This document shows positions 30,011-39,363 of a DNA stretch of 64,000 nucleotides, piece after piece; position 1 is the first letter of the stretch; each line of letters opens with the position of its first letter. Source of the stretch: Listeria immobilis (lineage in GTDB: Bacteria; Bacillota; Bacilli; Lactobacillales; Listeriaceae); the NCBI RefSeq assembly GCF_014322765.1, contig NZ_JAASTZ010000006.1, forward strand, positions 1 through 64,000. The letters are read 5' to 3'. The notes beneath the pieces were generated by a model, which saw only the letters and a list, made by a program, of their open reading frames with translations, did not search any database and was not told the origin of the DNA. Position numbers and translations under genes: made by a program.

Positions 30011-31308
30011 AGAAAAAGAGTCTTGGATTACTTGTTGTTGTGTTGGTTCTAAGTGCGATACTCGCTGCATGTGGAGGGAAAAGTTCTAGCGGTAGTAGTA
30101 GCGGTGAAGTAACGATTGAATTTATGCATTCATCTGTTGAAAAAGAACGTTTAGATGTTATTAAAAAATTAATTGCTGATTTTGAAAAAGAAAATCCAAA
30201 AATTAAAGTAAAACAAATTCCAGTAGAGGAAGATGCTTTTAATACAAAAGTAGTAACGCTTGCTCGTTCTGGTAAACTTCCAGCAGTAATGGAAGTAAGT
30301 CAAGATTTTGCTAAAGTAATGGATAAAGATGAACTAATTGATCAAGATGCAGTAAAAGATGTTATTAAATCCGTGGGAGAAGATAACTACTATGAAGGCG
30401 CAACTAACCTAGTTCGCTCTGAAGATGGTGACAGCTATATTGCAGTTCCTCTAAGTGGTTGGATTCAAGGTATTTGGTATAACAAAAAAGCACTTAGTGA
30501 TGCTGGATTTGAAGAACCTAAAAGCTGGGCTGATGTTGAAAAAGTAGCAAAAAAATTCACAAACAAAGCAGATAAAAAATATGGCATTGCAATTCCAACT
30601 GCCGAAAGCACAATTAGTGAGCAAGCATTTTCACAGTTCGCCCTTTCTAACAAAGCAAACGTTTTAGATAAAAAAGGCGATATAACTATTGATACACCAG
30701 AAATGAAAGAAGCTTTGCAATACTATAAAGATCTATCAGCTTATACAATGCCCGGCTCTAATGACGTAACAGAAATTAAGGACGCGTTTATGAATGGAAC
30801 GGTTCCAATGGCAATGTATTCTACGTATATTCTTCCGTCAGTCTATGAAGAAGGAGATCCATCTAATATTGGATTCGCCATTCCAGAAGAAAAAGAGAAA
30901 GCAGTTTATGGAACAGTTTCTGGCTTAACTATCTCAGCTGGTTTAGATGATGAACAGAAGAAAGCAACAAAGAAATTTATTGAATATCTATCAGAACCAA
31001 AAAATATGACAACTTGGGTACTTATGTCTCCAGGTGGCGCTCAACCAGTAAATAAAGAAGTAGTAGAACAAAAAGCTTACAAAGAAAATGAAGTAATTAA
31101 ATCGTTTGGAGATCTTCCGAATGAAATTGCAGCTTCTTTCAATGACATCCAAGTTTTTGGGCTTGTTGACGGTAAAAACTTCACGAAAATGGGAGATATT
31201 ACTAGTTCAGGAATTATTGCCCAAATGGTTAATAATGTAACTGTTGGCGGCGGGGATGTTTCAGATGATCTAAAAGCTGCGCAGAAAAAAGCCGAAGAAG
31301 GTAATTAA
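30007..31308 (+). CDS. Sugar ABC transporter substrate-binding lipoprotein
   Basis: 433-aa family-1 solute-binding protein. Signal with lipobox ILAAC (Cys22), then KSSSGSSSGEVTIEFMHSSVEKERLDVIKKLIADFEKENP, the start typical of carbohydrate binding proteins of the MalE/YcjN type. It would capture the operon's glucoside outside the cell. ATG overlaps the GH13 stop by 4 nt. A terminator hairpin right after it probably raises its level relative to the permeases. Confidence 0.92.
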   Translation: MKKKSLGLLVVVLVLSAILAACGGKSSSGSSSGEVTIEFMHSSVEKERLDVIKKLIADFEKENPKIKVKQIPVEEDAFNTKVVTLARSGKLPAVMEVSQDFAKVMDKDELIDQDAVKDVIKSVGEDNYYEGATNLVRSEDGDSYIAVPLSGWIQGIWYNKKALSDAGFEEPKSWADVEKVAKKFTNKADKKYGIAIPTAESTISEQAFSQFALSNKANVLDKKGDITIDTPEMKEALQYYKDLSAYTMPGSNDVTEIKDAFMNGTVPMAMYSTYILPSVYEEGDPSNIGFAIPEEKEKAVYGTVSGLTISAGLDDEQKKATKKFIEYLSEPKNMTTWVLMSPGGAQPVNKEVVEQKAYKENEVIKSFGDLPNEIAASFNDIQVFGLVDGKNFTKMGDITSSGIIAQMVNNVTVGGGDVSDDLKAAQKKAEEGN

Positions 31309-31316
31309 TAAAATAG

Positions 31317-31349
31317 CGGGGAGAATATAGGTTTCTCCCCGTCTTTTTT
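31317..31349 (+). terminator. Intra-operon terminator after the binding protein
   Basis: CGGGGAGAA...TTCTCCCCG hairpin then TCTTTTTT. Partial termination here would give the usual excess of binding protein over membrane components. Confidence 0.8.
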
Positions 31350-31388
31350 GACAGTCTAGTACGTCGCTTTTTGATTTAAGGAGGCATT

Positions 31389-32270
31389 ATGAAAACGAAA
31401 GTATATAAAAGATCAGACTTTAAGTTAGCAATGATTTTACTCGCACCAAGTTTTGTTTTACTGGCGGCACTGGTTTTATACCCGATGATTTCTAATATCC
31501 ATATCAGTTTTTTAGATATGCCGCTTAACCCGAATATTAAATCAATCTTTATTGGTTTACAAAATTATATCGACATTTTAAAAGACCCAGAGTTTTATAA
31601 ATCATTAGGATTGACAATAGCGTATACAGCGCTTGTAGTAGTCGGAAGCACTGGGATGGGACTGCTTGTGGCGATATTCTTTAACCGTGAATTTAGGTTT
31701 AGAAAGACAGCTCGATCGCTAATTATTTTATCTTATGTAACACCATCTATTTCCCTGATTTTTGCATGGAAATATATGTTTAACAATGGATATGGCGTGA
31801 TTAATTTTATGACAGTGGACGTACTTCATCTATTTAAAGAAGCACCACTATGGTTTGATAATCCAGTTTCTAGTTTCTTTTTAGTAACATTTTTTGCGAT
31901 ATGGCGTTATTTTCCTTATGCATTTATTTCGTTTTTGGCAATTTTGCAAACGGTCGATAAGTCGCTTTATGAGGCGGCTGATATGGACGGAGCGAACATT
32001 TGGGATAAATTCAAAATCGTTACTTTGCCAGCAATTATGCCGGTTTTAGCAACAGTTATTACGCTTCGGGCGATTTGGATGTTCTATATGTTTACCGATG
32101 TATACTTACTCACGAATAAAGTAAATATCCTTGGAGTTTATTTATATAAAACAGCATTCGCATTCAATGATTTAGGAAAAGCAGCAGCGATTTCTGTGAT
32201 ATTATTTGTCATTATTTTTGTTGTGATTATTTTTGCAAGAAAGCGGGTGGATTTGAATGGCAGTAAGTAG
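31389..32270 (+). CDS. Sugar ABC transporter permease (MalF-type)
   Basis: 293-aa inner-membrane permease with six predicted helices, the first at LAMILLAPSFVLLAALVLYPM. The cytoplasmic EAA loop EAADMDGANIWDKFKIVTLPAIMP, which contacts the ATPase, is present. It pairs with the next gene (14-nt overlap). Corresponds in position to E. coli YcjO. Confidence 0.92.
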   Translation: MKTKVYKRSDFKLAMILLAPSFVLLAALVLYPMISNIHISFLDMPLNPNIKSIFIGLQNYIDILKDPEFYKSLGLTIAYTALVVVGSTGMGLLVAIFFNREFRFRKTARSLIILSYVTPSISLIFAWKYMFNNGYGVINFMTVDVLHLFKEAPLWFDNPVSSFFLVTFFAIWRYFPYAFISFLAILQTVDKSLYEAADMDGANIWDKFKIVTLPAIMPVLATVITLRAIWMFYMFTDVYLLTNKVNILGVYLYKTAFAFNDLGKAAAISVILFVIIFVVIIFARKRVDLNGSK

Positions 32271-33108
32271 TAAAAAGTCAAAAAGAACAAAGAAAATCGC
32301 CTTTTATGTGACGATGGTTGCATTTTTATGTATTACCTTGTTCCCATTTTTGATTATGTTAATGACTTCTTTTAAAAGCAGCAAAGAGGCCATTTCGACA
32401 CATCCAACATTTTTTCCAAAGGATTTCACTTTCCAACACTATATAGATATTTTTAACCCGGATATTTTTCCGTTTGTAACCTATTTTAAAAACAGTTTAA
32501 TCGTTTCGGTTTTTGCAGCCGGAATTGCGGTTGTTTTAGGGATTTTAGGCGCGTATGCCCTTTCAAAATTACGCTTTAAAGGGCGAATTACGATTAATGC
32601 AAGTTTTTATACAGTTTATATGTTTTCAGGGATTTTATTAATTGTTCCTTTATTTAAAATTATTTCAAGTTTAGGTTTATATGATACGGAAACAGCTTTA
32701 ATTATCACGATGGTTGTACAAACACTTCCAACAGCAGTATTTATGTTGAAAAGTTATTTTGATACAATTCCAACTGATATTGAAGAAGCTGCAATGATGG
32801 ACGGGCTGAACCGATTCCAGATAATTTTGCGGATTATTGTACCGCTAGCGATTTCAGGTATTGTATCAGTGTTTGTATATTGCTTTATGGTTGCTTGGAA
32901 TGACTATCTGTTTGCTTCGATATTCTTATCAAGCTCAGAGAAATTCACATTACCAATTGGACTTAACACACTCTTTAGTACACCAGACTACATTTGGGGT
33001 AGAATGATGGCGGCATCGCTTGTTACGGCGCTACCAGTTGTTATTATGTACGCAATTTCAGAAAGATTTATTAAAGGAAACTTAACTGATGGCGGAGTTA
33101 AAGGATAA
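32257..33108 (+). CDS. Sugar ABC transporter permease (MalG-type)
   Basis: 283-aa partner permease, six helices, EAA loop EEAAMMDGLNRFQIILRIIVPLAISG, and a C-terminal end KGNLTDGGVKG typical of MalG-type subunits. Corresponds to YcjP. No ATP-binding subunit is encoded anywhere in the operon, so a shared MsmX-type ATPase made elsewhere is presumably used (inference from how Gram-positive sugar importers work). Confidence 0.92.
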   Translation: MAVSSKKSKRTKKIAFYVTMVAFLCITLFPFLIMLMTSFKSSKEAISTHPTFFPKDFTFQHYIDIFNPDIFPFVTYFKNSLIVSVFAAGIAVVLGILGAYALSKLRFKGRITINASFYTVYMFSGILLIVPLFKIISSLGLYDTETALIITMVVQTLPTAVFMLKSYFDTIPTDIEEAAMMDGLNRFQIILRIIVPLAISGIVSVFVYCFMVAWNDYLFASIFLSSSEKFTLPIGLNTLFSTPDYIWGRMMAASLVTALPVVIMYAISERFIKGNLTDGGVKG

Positions 33109-33126
33109 GAAAGGAAGTTTATATAA

Positions 33127-34179
33127 ATGAAAAAATTAGTTGCAACTGCACCGCGCGTGGCAGAATTAGTAGAGTATTTTGACCGGGAAGTTTTAGAAGA
33201 TGAAGTAAAAATTAAAGTGCAATTCGCTTCTCCAAAACATGGAACAGAAGTAGTGGATTTCCGTGGAATTAGTCCTTTTATTGATGAAGAGTTTTCACCA
33301 GAATGGAATCTATTTGTTCCACGTGAAACAAATAGCGCACGAGGTATTGTCTTTGGCGAGTTCCAGCTGGGGAATATGGTTGTTGGTGAAATTATAGAAC
33401 TTGGTAGTAAAGTGACGGAATACGAGCTTGGAGATATTGTTTGTTCTTACGGGCCAATTATGGAAACGGTGATTGTAAAGGCAGTCGATAACTACAAACT
33501 ACGTAAGTTGCCAGAAGGAGCGAATTGGAAAAATGCGGTTTGTTATGATCCGGCCCAATTTGCAATGAGCGGTGTACGTGATGCCCATGTTCGTGCGGGT
33601 GATTATGTTGTCGTTGTGGGGCTAGGAGCAATCGGGCAAATTGCGATTCAACTAGCAAAGAAAGCTGGAGCAAGTATTGTTATTGGCGTAGACCCACTTA
33701 GCCATCGCCGTGAAATTGCAGAGAAACACGGTGCAGACGCTACTTTTGATCCGATTAATACGGATGTTGGTTTAGAAGTGAAACGACTTACTGGTAAACT
33801 TGGTGCGGATTCTATTATCGAAACAAGTGGTAATTCTGCGGCACTTCAAGCAGCACTTCGCGGGATTGCTTATGGTGGGACGATTTCCTATGTCGCTTTT
33901 GCGAAACCTTTCCCAGATGGCTTTAATCTTGGTCGTGAAGCACATTTCAATAATGCAAAAATTGTCTTTTCACGTGCAGCAAGTGAACCTAACCCTGATT
34001 ATCCGCGTTGGGACCGCAAGCGAATTGAAGAAACTTGTTGGGAACTGCTTATGAATGGTTACTTAGATTGTAGTGATTTAATTGATCCGGTAGTTCCATT
34101 TGCTGAATCAGCGGAAAGTTATATGAAATACGTGGATAGAGAACCCGATTTAAGTATTAAAATGGGTATTACTTTATAA
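33127..34179 (+). CDS. MDR-family sugar dehydrogenase (YcjQ-like)
   Basis: 350-aa medium-chain dehydrogenase. Rossmann NAD motif VVVVGLGAIGQIAIQLAKKAGA; N-terminal GroES-like domain with FRGISPF and a MVVGEIIELGSKVTEYELGD stretch. The four-Cys structural zinc lobe of classic alcohol dehydrogenases is not visible. E. coli YcjQ in the same place is a 3-keto-guloside/guloside dehydrogenase (known), so an oxidoreductase acting on the sugar ring of a glucoside is likely. Its coding sequence contains a parS site. Confidence 0.82.
   Translation: MKKLVATAPRVAELVEYFDREVLEDEVKIKVQFASPKHGTEVVDFRGISPFIDEEFSPEWNLFVPRETNSARGIVFGEFQLGNMVVGEIIELGSKVTEYELGDIVCSYGPIMETVIVKAVDNYKLRKLPEGANWKNAVCYDPAQFAMSGVRDAHVRAGDYVVVVGLGAIGQIAIQLAKKAGASIVIGVDPLSHRREIAEKHGADATFDPINTDVGLEVKRLTGKLGADSIIETSGNSAALQAALRGIAYGGTISYVAFAKPFPDGFNLGREAHFNNAKIVFSRAASEPNPDYPRWDRKRIEETCWELLMNGYLDCSDLIDPVVPFAESAESYMKYVDREPDLSIKMGITL
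33315..33330. promoter_or_regulatory. parS site 2 (inside a coding sequence)
   Basis: TGTTCCACGTGAAACA; the only change from the other copies is at the position known to be free in the Bacillus consensus (TGTTNCACGTGAAACA). Read as Val-Pro-Arg-Glu-Thr codons of the dehydrogenase. Confidence 0.85.
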
Positions 34180-34191
34180 GGAGTGGTGAAA

Positions 34192-34986
34192 ATGAAATTA
34201 GGAACACAAAACCAAGCATTTTTCCCGGAAAATATTCAAGAAAAATTTGCTTATGTAAAAGAAATGGGCTTTGAAGGTTTTGAAATTGACGGTAAATTAC
34301 TTGTTGAAAATTTGGAAGAAGTCAAAGCGGCAATTAAGAAAACCGGATTACCTGTTTCAACAGCGTGTGGCGGCTATGATGGTTGGATTGGTGACTTTAT
34401 TGAAGAACGCCGATTGAATGGTTTGGAAGAAATTAAAACAATTCTTGAAGCTTTACAAGAGGTTGGCGGTCAAGGGATTGTTGTTCCAGCAGCGTGGGGG
34501 ATGTTCACATATCGATTGCCACCAATGACTTCACCTCGATCTCAAGCAGGTGATTTTAAAGCAGTAAGTGAATCGCTTATGTACTTGGATAAAATTGCTT
34601 TAGAAACAGGGACAAAAGTTTATCTTGAACCACTTAATCGCTATCAAGATCATATGATTAATTTACTAAGTGATGCGCAGAAATATATTGATACAAACAA
34701 ATTGAAGCATGTTGAAATCATTGCTGATTTTTATCATATGAATATTGAGGAAGACAGCATACCAGGAGCGCTTCGTACCTATAAAGATTCGATAGGTCAC
34801 ATTCATGTTGCGGATAATCATCGCTATCAACCAGGAAGCGGAAGCCTTGATTTTAAAACAAGTTTTGATCAATTGAAAAAGAATGGTTATAACGGATTTT
34901 TAACTTTTGAATGTCGAGTTCGTAGTGAGAATCCTGAGCAAGCTTATAAAGATGCATTAGCGCACTTAAAAAACTGTTTAATTTAA
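34192..34986 (+). CDS. Sugar isomerase/epimerase, TIM barrel (YcjR-like)
   Basis: 264-aa AP-endonuclease-2-type TIM barrel. Metal-ligand-type residues are visible: VYLEPLNRYQDHMIN (Glu), HVEIIADFYHMNIEE (Asp, His), HIHVADNHRYQPGSGSLDF (His) and FLTFECRV (Glu). E. coli YcjR is a C4 epimerase acting on 3-keto-glucosides (known). Start set at the ATG at 34192, 8 nt after AAGGAG; the GTG three codons upstream overlaps the ribosome site. Confidence 0.85.
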   Translation: MKLGTQNQAFFPENIQEKFAYVKEMGFEGFEIDGKLLVENLEEVKAAIKKTGLPVSTACGGYDGWIGDFIEERRLNGLEEIKTILEALQEVGGQGIVVPAAWGMFTYRLPPMTSPRSQAGDFKAVSESLMYLDKIALETGTKVYLEPLNRYQDHMINLLSDAQKYIDTNKLKHVEIIADFYHMNIEEDSIPGALRTYKDSIGHIHVADNHRYQPGSGSLDFKTSFDQLKKNGYNGFLTFECRVRSENPEQAYKDALAHLKNCLI

Positions 34987-34992
34987 AATAGA

Positions 34993-35025
34993 AAATCCGC
35001 CCCAATTGAAGCGGGCGGATTTTTC
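34993..35025 (+). terminator. Intra-operon terminator before the Gfo/Idh gene
   Basis: AAATCCGCCC and GGGCGGATTT form a 10-bp stem with 10-nt loop and short T-run in the 56-nt gap, a second point where operon transcription can be reduced. Confidence 0.75.
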
Positions 35026-35042
35026 TAAAAGGAGTTTCGAAT

Positions 35043-36074
35043 ATGAAAAAAAGAGTGGCAATTATCGGTGCAGGACAAGTCGCAGAGAAGGTTCATGCGG
35101 CATATTATAAAACAAGGGATGAGCTAGAACTAGTTGCTGTTTGCGACCCAAGTAAAGAACGTGCGGCAGAATTTCAAGTGAAAAATGGCTTTCAAAGTTA
35201 TTATGCTACCGCAGAAGAAATGTTTGCTACCGAACAAGTAGATATTGTTAGTGTTTGTACGCCAAATCGGTTTCATTTTGATAATGTGATGTTGGCACTT
35301 GCGCATGGGGCGGCAGTTATGTGTGAAAAGCCACCCGCAATGAGTGCATCGGAAGCTAAAGCAATGTGGGATTTAGCAGAGCAGAAAAAAACTATTTTGG
35401 CCTATGATTTTCATCACCGTTTTTCAAGTGAAGCACGGTTTTTAAAGCAAAACGCGGCTCTTTTTGGAGAAATTTATTGTGTAAAAGCAACTGCGCTTAG
35501 ACGTTCAGGGGTACCGGGATGGGGCACATTCACAAATAAAGAGATGCAAGGCGGCGGACCGTTGATTGATATGGGAATTCATATGCTCGATGCGGCGATG
35601 TTTGTACTTGGATTTCCAAAAGTAAAAAAAGTTACGGCAAAAAGTTTCCAAAAAATTGGCACGAAAAAAAGCCATGGCACATTTGGTTCATGGGATCCAA
35701 CGAAGTATACAGTGGAAGATGCTTTATTTGGCTTTATTGAGCTGGAAAATGGTGGCTTAATTGAGTTAGATACTTCTTTTGCTTTACATATTAAGCCGGA
35801 GAGCATGCTGAATGTAGACTTTTTTGGCGACTTGGCGGGTGGTAGTTTTTATCCTGCTGAAATTTATACAGATAATGCAGGTGAGTTTCAGCTTTTGGAG
35901 CAACTAGGAGCACTTGAAGAGAATAAGCATGAAAATAGTATGAAGGCTTTTGTTGATAGCGTGCTCGGTTTGTCAGATGAACAACTTGCGGGTGCAGAAC
36001 AAGGTTATAGAATTCAAAAAATTGTTGAAAGTTTATACGAATCGGCAGAAAAAGGTGAGAGTGTTTTTTTATGA
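35043..36074 (+). CDS. Gfo/Idh/MocA-family glucoside dehydrogenase (YcjS-like)
   Basis: 343-aa NAD(P)-dependent oxidoreductase: RVAIIGAGQVAEKVHAAYY (nucleotide loop), VCTPNRFHF, the MCEKPPAMS motif with the conserved Lys, and a substrate domain with GGGPLIDMGIHMLDAAMFVLG. The E. coli counterpart YcjS oxidises D-glucosides at C3 (known); the same reaction is inferred. It overlaps the GH65 start by 4 nt (ATGA). Confidence 0.85.
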   Translation: MKKRVAIIGAGQVAEKVHAAYYKTRDELELVAVCDPSKERAAEFQVKNGFQSYYATAEEMFATEQVDIVSVCTPNRFHFDNVMLALAHGAAVMCEKPPAMSASEAKAMWDLAEQKKTILAYDFHHRFSSEARFLKQNAALFGEIYCVKATALRRSGVPGWGTFTNKEMQGGGPLIDMGIHMLDAAMFVLGFPKVKKVTAKSFQKIGTKKSHGTFGSWDPTKYTVEDALFGFIELENGGLIELDTSFALHIKPESMLNVDFFGDLAGGSFYPAEIYTDNAGEFQLLEQLGALEENKHENSMKAFVDSVLGLSDEQLAGAEQGYRIQKIVESLYESAEKGESVFL

Positions 36075-38248
36075 AGAAAATAATCGAGAAGGAATTTGCA
36101 GTAGATTATCTAAATAAATATGGAAGCCAAATGACTATAGGGAATGGTTATTTGGGTATTCGCGGAGTATTGGAGGAAGACTATCCAGAGCAAGTTCGCG
36201 GGATGTATGTAGCAGGAATTTACAATCGACCAAGCGGATCAACAAGTTCTGAACTAGTGAACTTACCAGATATTATGCGGTTTCAGTTGACACTTGACGA
36301 CGAGGTTTTCTCCATGCAAGCGGGAATAGTTCACCATTATGAACGTTATTTAGATATGAATACAGGAGAATTAGTCAGAAAGATCACATGGGAAAGTAGC
36401 TCACATAAAAAATATCAGATTAATTTTCGACGATTTGTTTCCAAAGTAGCGAAACACCTCATTGCAGCTAAAGTTGAAATTACCCCTTTAACGGATAATG
36501 CGGTAGTGAAAGTGCGAACTGGGATTGATGGGCAGCAAACAAATTTTGGCACACAACAGTTAGCAGAGTTGAGCATGCGGATTTTTGATGAAGAATTGAT
36601 GGTTGGCGAATATGAGACGATAGAAAGTAAGCAACAAATTGTTGTGGCAACTAAAGTAAGTGCTAAAGGGATCTTCACTGCTAAAAACCGCCAGTTGATG
36701 ACGGAAGTAAAACAACATGTGATGGCCAATGAAACATTTACTTTGGAAAAAATAAGTTCGGTTAATACAACACTTGGTAAATTGGATGAAGAAATTCCGA
36801 GTACCACTTATCATGAACTAAAAATGGCTTCAGATATAGCTTGGAACGATTTTTGGCAATCTGCTGGAGTTCAAGTGGACAGTGTAAATGTAGTGGATCA
36901 ATTTGCGCTGGATTTTGCTACCTATCATTTAGAGATTATGACACCAAAAGATGACATTCGTTGTAGTGTCGGGGCGAAGGGGCTAACTGGAGAAGGTTAT
37001 AAAGGTCATGTGTTCTGGGATACAGAAATATTTATTCTACCATTTTTCTTATATAATCAACCGAAAACTGCGAAACAATTGCTTCAATATCGTTATTTAC
37101 ATTTAAAAGAAGCAAAAGAAAAAGCAATTAAAAACGGCTACAAAGGGGCACTTTATCCATGGGAAAGCGCATTCTCTGGGGAAGAAGAAACGCCAGAATT
37201 TGCAGCAATTAATATTCGGACGGGAACACGCCAAAAGGTGGCTTCAGCAATTTCAGAGCATCATTTAGTAGCGGATATTGCCTTTGCAGTGTGTGAATAT
37301 GAAGCAACAACAAAAGATGAGCAATTTATGCAAAATTATGGGGCCGAGATGCTCTTAGAAACAGCTGAATTTTGGATAAGTCGGGCTGTTAATCGTAATG
37401 GGCGCCTGGAAATACTCGATGTTATTGGACCTGATGAATACACAGAGCATATCGATAATAATACGTATACTAATTACATGGCGTACTATAATGTGAAAAA
37501 AGCTATGGACTGGAATAAAGCAAATAAAAACTTCCAAAAACGTGCGGAAGCGTTTTTAGCAAACTTGTATTTGCCAGTGGCGAGTGATACGGGGATAATT
37601 CCGCAAGATGATACATTTCTTCAAAAAGATTGGATAAATTTGGATAAATATAAGAAAAATCAAGGTACACAAGGAATTTTATTGGACTATTCTCGGCAAG
37701 AAGTGAATGAATTGCAAATCTTGAAGCAGGCTGATTTGGTCATGTTATTTTATCTTTTTCCAACAATTTTTAATATGGAAACAATGAAGAAAAACTTAGA
37801 TTTTTATGAAAAGCGGACAATTCATGATTCTTCATTAAGTAAAGCAATCCATGCAATAGTAGCAAATCGGATAGGCGATAGACTACAGGCATATCAATTT
37901 TTCCAAGAGGCGTGTTTAATTGATCTTGGGCCAGAACCACATTCATCAGATGACGGACTCCACGCTGCCTCCCTTGGTGCTATTTGGCTGGCTGTGATTT
38001 TTGGATTTGCAGGTATTGATACAAGCGCTGAAATACTCCAAATTACGCCGAAATTACCAGATGCATGGAAATCGGTAGCCTTTGAATTTATCTGGAAAGG
38101 TGAAAAAATTAGTTTTAAAATTACATCAGAAACACTAGAACTTTCAAAAGCGACTAAAAGCGTGCTAGAATTAATTATCCTAGGGGAAAAGCAGCTATTA
38201 ACGGATAAATTAATTATTAACTTTGAACAAAAGGACGTGTCTTTATGA
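36071..38248 (+). CDS. GH65 disaccharide phosphorylase (YcjT/kojibiose phosphorylase-like)
   Basis: 725-aa inverting phosphorylase. N-terminal beta-sandwich (MTIGNGYLGIRGVLEEDYPEQ), then the (alpha/alpha)6 barrel with GYKGHVFWDTEIFILPFF, the acid Glu in DVIGPDEYTEHIDNN, and the phosphate-binding NQGTQG and LKQADLVML. It would yield beta-glucose 1-phosphate, which the operon's beta-phosphoglucomutase can use. E. coli YcjT is a kojibiose phosphorylase (known); linkage specificity here (maltose, kojibiose, trehalose or other) cannot be read from sequence alone. Confidence 0.86.
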   Translation: MKKIIEKEFAVDYLNKYGSQMTIGNGYLGIRGVLEEDYPEQVRGMYVAGIYNRPSGSTSSELVNLPDIMRFQLTLDDEVFSMQAGIVHHYERYLDMNTGELVRKITWESSSHKKYQINFRRFVSKVAKHLIAAKVEITPLTDNAVVKVRTGIDGQQTNFGTQQLAELSMRIFDEELMVGEYETIESKQQIVVATKVSAKGIFTAKNRQLMTEVKQHVMANETFTLEKISSVNTTLGKLDEEIPSTTYHELKMASDIAWNDFWQSAGVQVDSVNVVDQFALDFATYHLEIMTPKDDIRCSVGAKGLTGEGYKGHVFWDTEIFILPFFLYNQPKTAKQLLQYRYLHLKEAKEKAIKNGYKGALYPWESAFSGEEETPEFAAINIRTGTRQKVASAISEHHLVADIAFAVCEYEATTKDEQFMQNYGAEMLLETAEFWISRAVNRNGRLEILDVIGPDEYTEHIDNNTYTNYMAYYNVKKAMDWNKANKNFQKRAEAFLANLYLPVASDTGIIPQDDTFLQKDWINLDKYKKNQGTQGILLDYSRQEVNELQILKQADLVMLFYLFPTIFNMETMKKNLDFYEKRTIHDSSLSKAIHAIVANRIGDRLQAYQFFQEACLIDLGPEPHSSDDGLHAASLGAIWLAVIFGFAGIDTSAEILQITPKLPDAWKSVAFEFIWKGEKISFKITSETLELSKATKSVLELIILGEKQLLTDKLIINFEQKDVSL

Positions 38249-39363
38249 AAATCGTTATCGCACCGGACTCTTTTAAAGAAAGTTTGACGGCGCAGGAGGT
38301 AGCAGAGTATATTAAAGAGGGCTTTCAAGAAGTTTATCCTGATGCAGATTATCATTTACTTCCAATTGGTGATGGTGGAGAAGGGACGTTAGCGATTTTA
38401 AGCGAGGCTTTCTTGGCAACAAAAATGAAAGTCAATGTTTCTGGTCCATTTGGAGATATTCTCCCGGCAGAAATTGCTTTTACTGATGGAAATAAAACCG
38501 CACTTATTGAAATGGCTGAAACTTGTGGTTTACATTTAGTTCCTTTAAGTCAAAGAAACCCGCTCCAAGTCAGTACTAGAGGAGTAGGTGAATTAATTCT
38601 CTATGCTATCCAAAAAGGCGCAACAGAGATTATTATTGGCATTGGTGGAAGCGCTTCAAATGATGGCGGAATTGGCATGGCAAGTGCGCTTGGCTATGAA
38701 TTTCTGGATAAAGATGGGCAAAAGCTACAACCAATTGGCGCCAACCTAGCGAAAGTTGCAACAATCAACGCCAGAAACGTTCCAGCTGAGTTGCAAAACA
38801 TCACCATTAATGTAGTTACTGATGTTGAAAACCCGTTATGTGGGGAAAAGGGAGCTACATTTGTTTTTGGTCCTCAAAAAGGTTTACCGAAATCTGATTT
38901 AGTAGAAGTGGATGCAGCAATGGCGCATTTTTATCAGCTGGCAAATCCAATGATGCTCACTATGCCTCGTGCTGGCGCTGGTGGCGGAATTGGCGCTGGT
39001 CTCATGACATTTTTACAAGCAAATTTACTCTCTGGAATCGATTTTGTTATTGAAGCTCTTCAAATGCAAGCGGTTTGTGAAGATGCTGATTTAGTTATCG
39101 TCGGGGAAGGAAAAATGGACGGGCAGACTGCGGAAGGAAAAGCACCAGTAGGCGTAGCAAAACAAGTGACATTAGGAACACCCGTTATTGCAATTTGTGG
39201 AAGCGTAGGGACAGGTTTAGATGCTGTTTATAAAGCTGGAATTACTGCTATTTTCCCATCTATTGCAGAACCAGCAACATTAGAAGAAATACTAAAAGAA
39301 ACCCCTAATAATTTAAGAAGAACCGCGCGAAATGTGGCGGCAGTTTGGAAAGGAAGAGTTTAA
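38245..39363 (+). CDS. glxK: Glycerate kinase (type 1)
   Basis: 372-aa GlxK/GarK-type kinase: start MKIVIAPDSFKESLTAQEVA, GDGGEGTL, GIGGSASNDGGIGMASALG, and DLVIVGEGKMDGQTAEGKAPVGVAK. Family members phosphorylate D-glycerate, mostly to 2-phosphoglycerate. ATG overlaps the GH65 stop by 4 nt, so it is a true member of the operon. It has no counterpart in the E. coli ycj cluster as I recall it; its presence points to glycerate as a product of the GH13_18 enzyme. Confidence 0.93.
   Translation: MKIVIAPDSFKESLTAQEVAEYIKEGFQEVYPDADYHLLPIGDGGEGTLAILSEAFLATKMKVNVSGPFGDILPAEIAFTDGNKTALIEMAETCGLHLVPLSQRNPLQVSTRGVGELILYAIQKGATEIIIGIGGSASNDGGIGMASALGYEFLDKDGQKLQPIGANLAKVATINARNVPAELQNITINVVTDVENPLCGEKGATFVFGPQKGLPKSDLVEVDAAMAHFYQLANPMMLTMPRAGAGGGIGAGLMTFLQANLLSGIDFVIEALQMQAVCEDADLVIVGEGKMDGQTAEGKAPVGVAKQVTLGTPVIAICGSVGTGLDAVYKAGITAIFPSIAEPATLEEILKETPNNLRRTARNVAAVWKGRV

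Noticed and set aside
34213-34232. Noc-like sequence TTTTCCCGGAAAA in the epimerase gene
   Set aside because: It lacks one central G of the palindrome, so the spacing of the half-sites is wrong.
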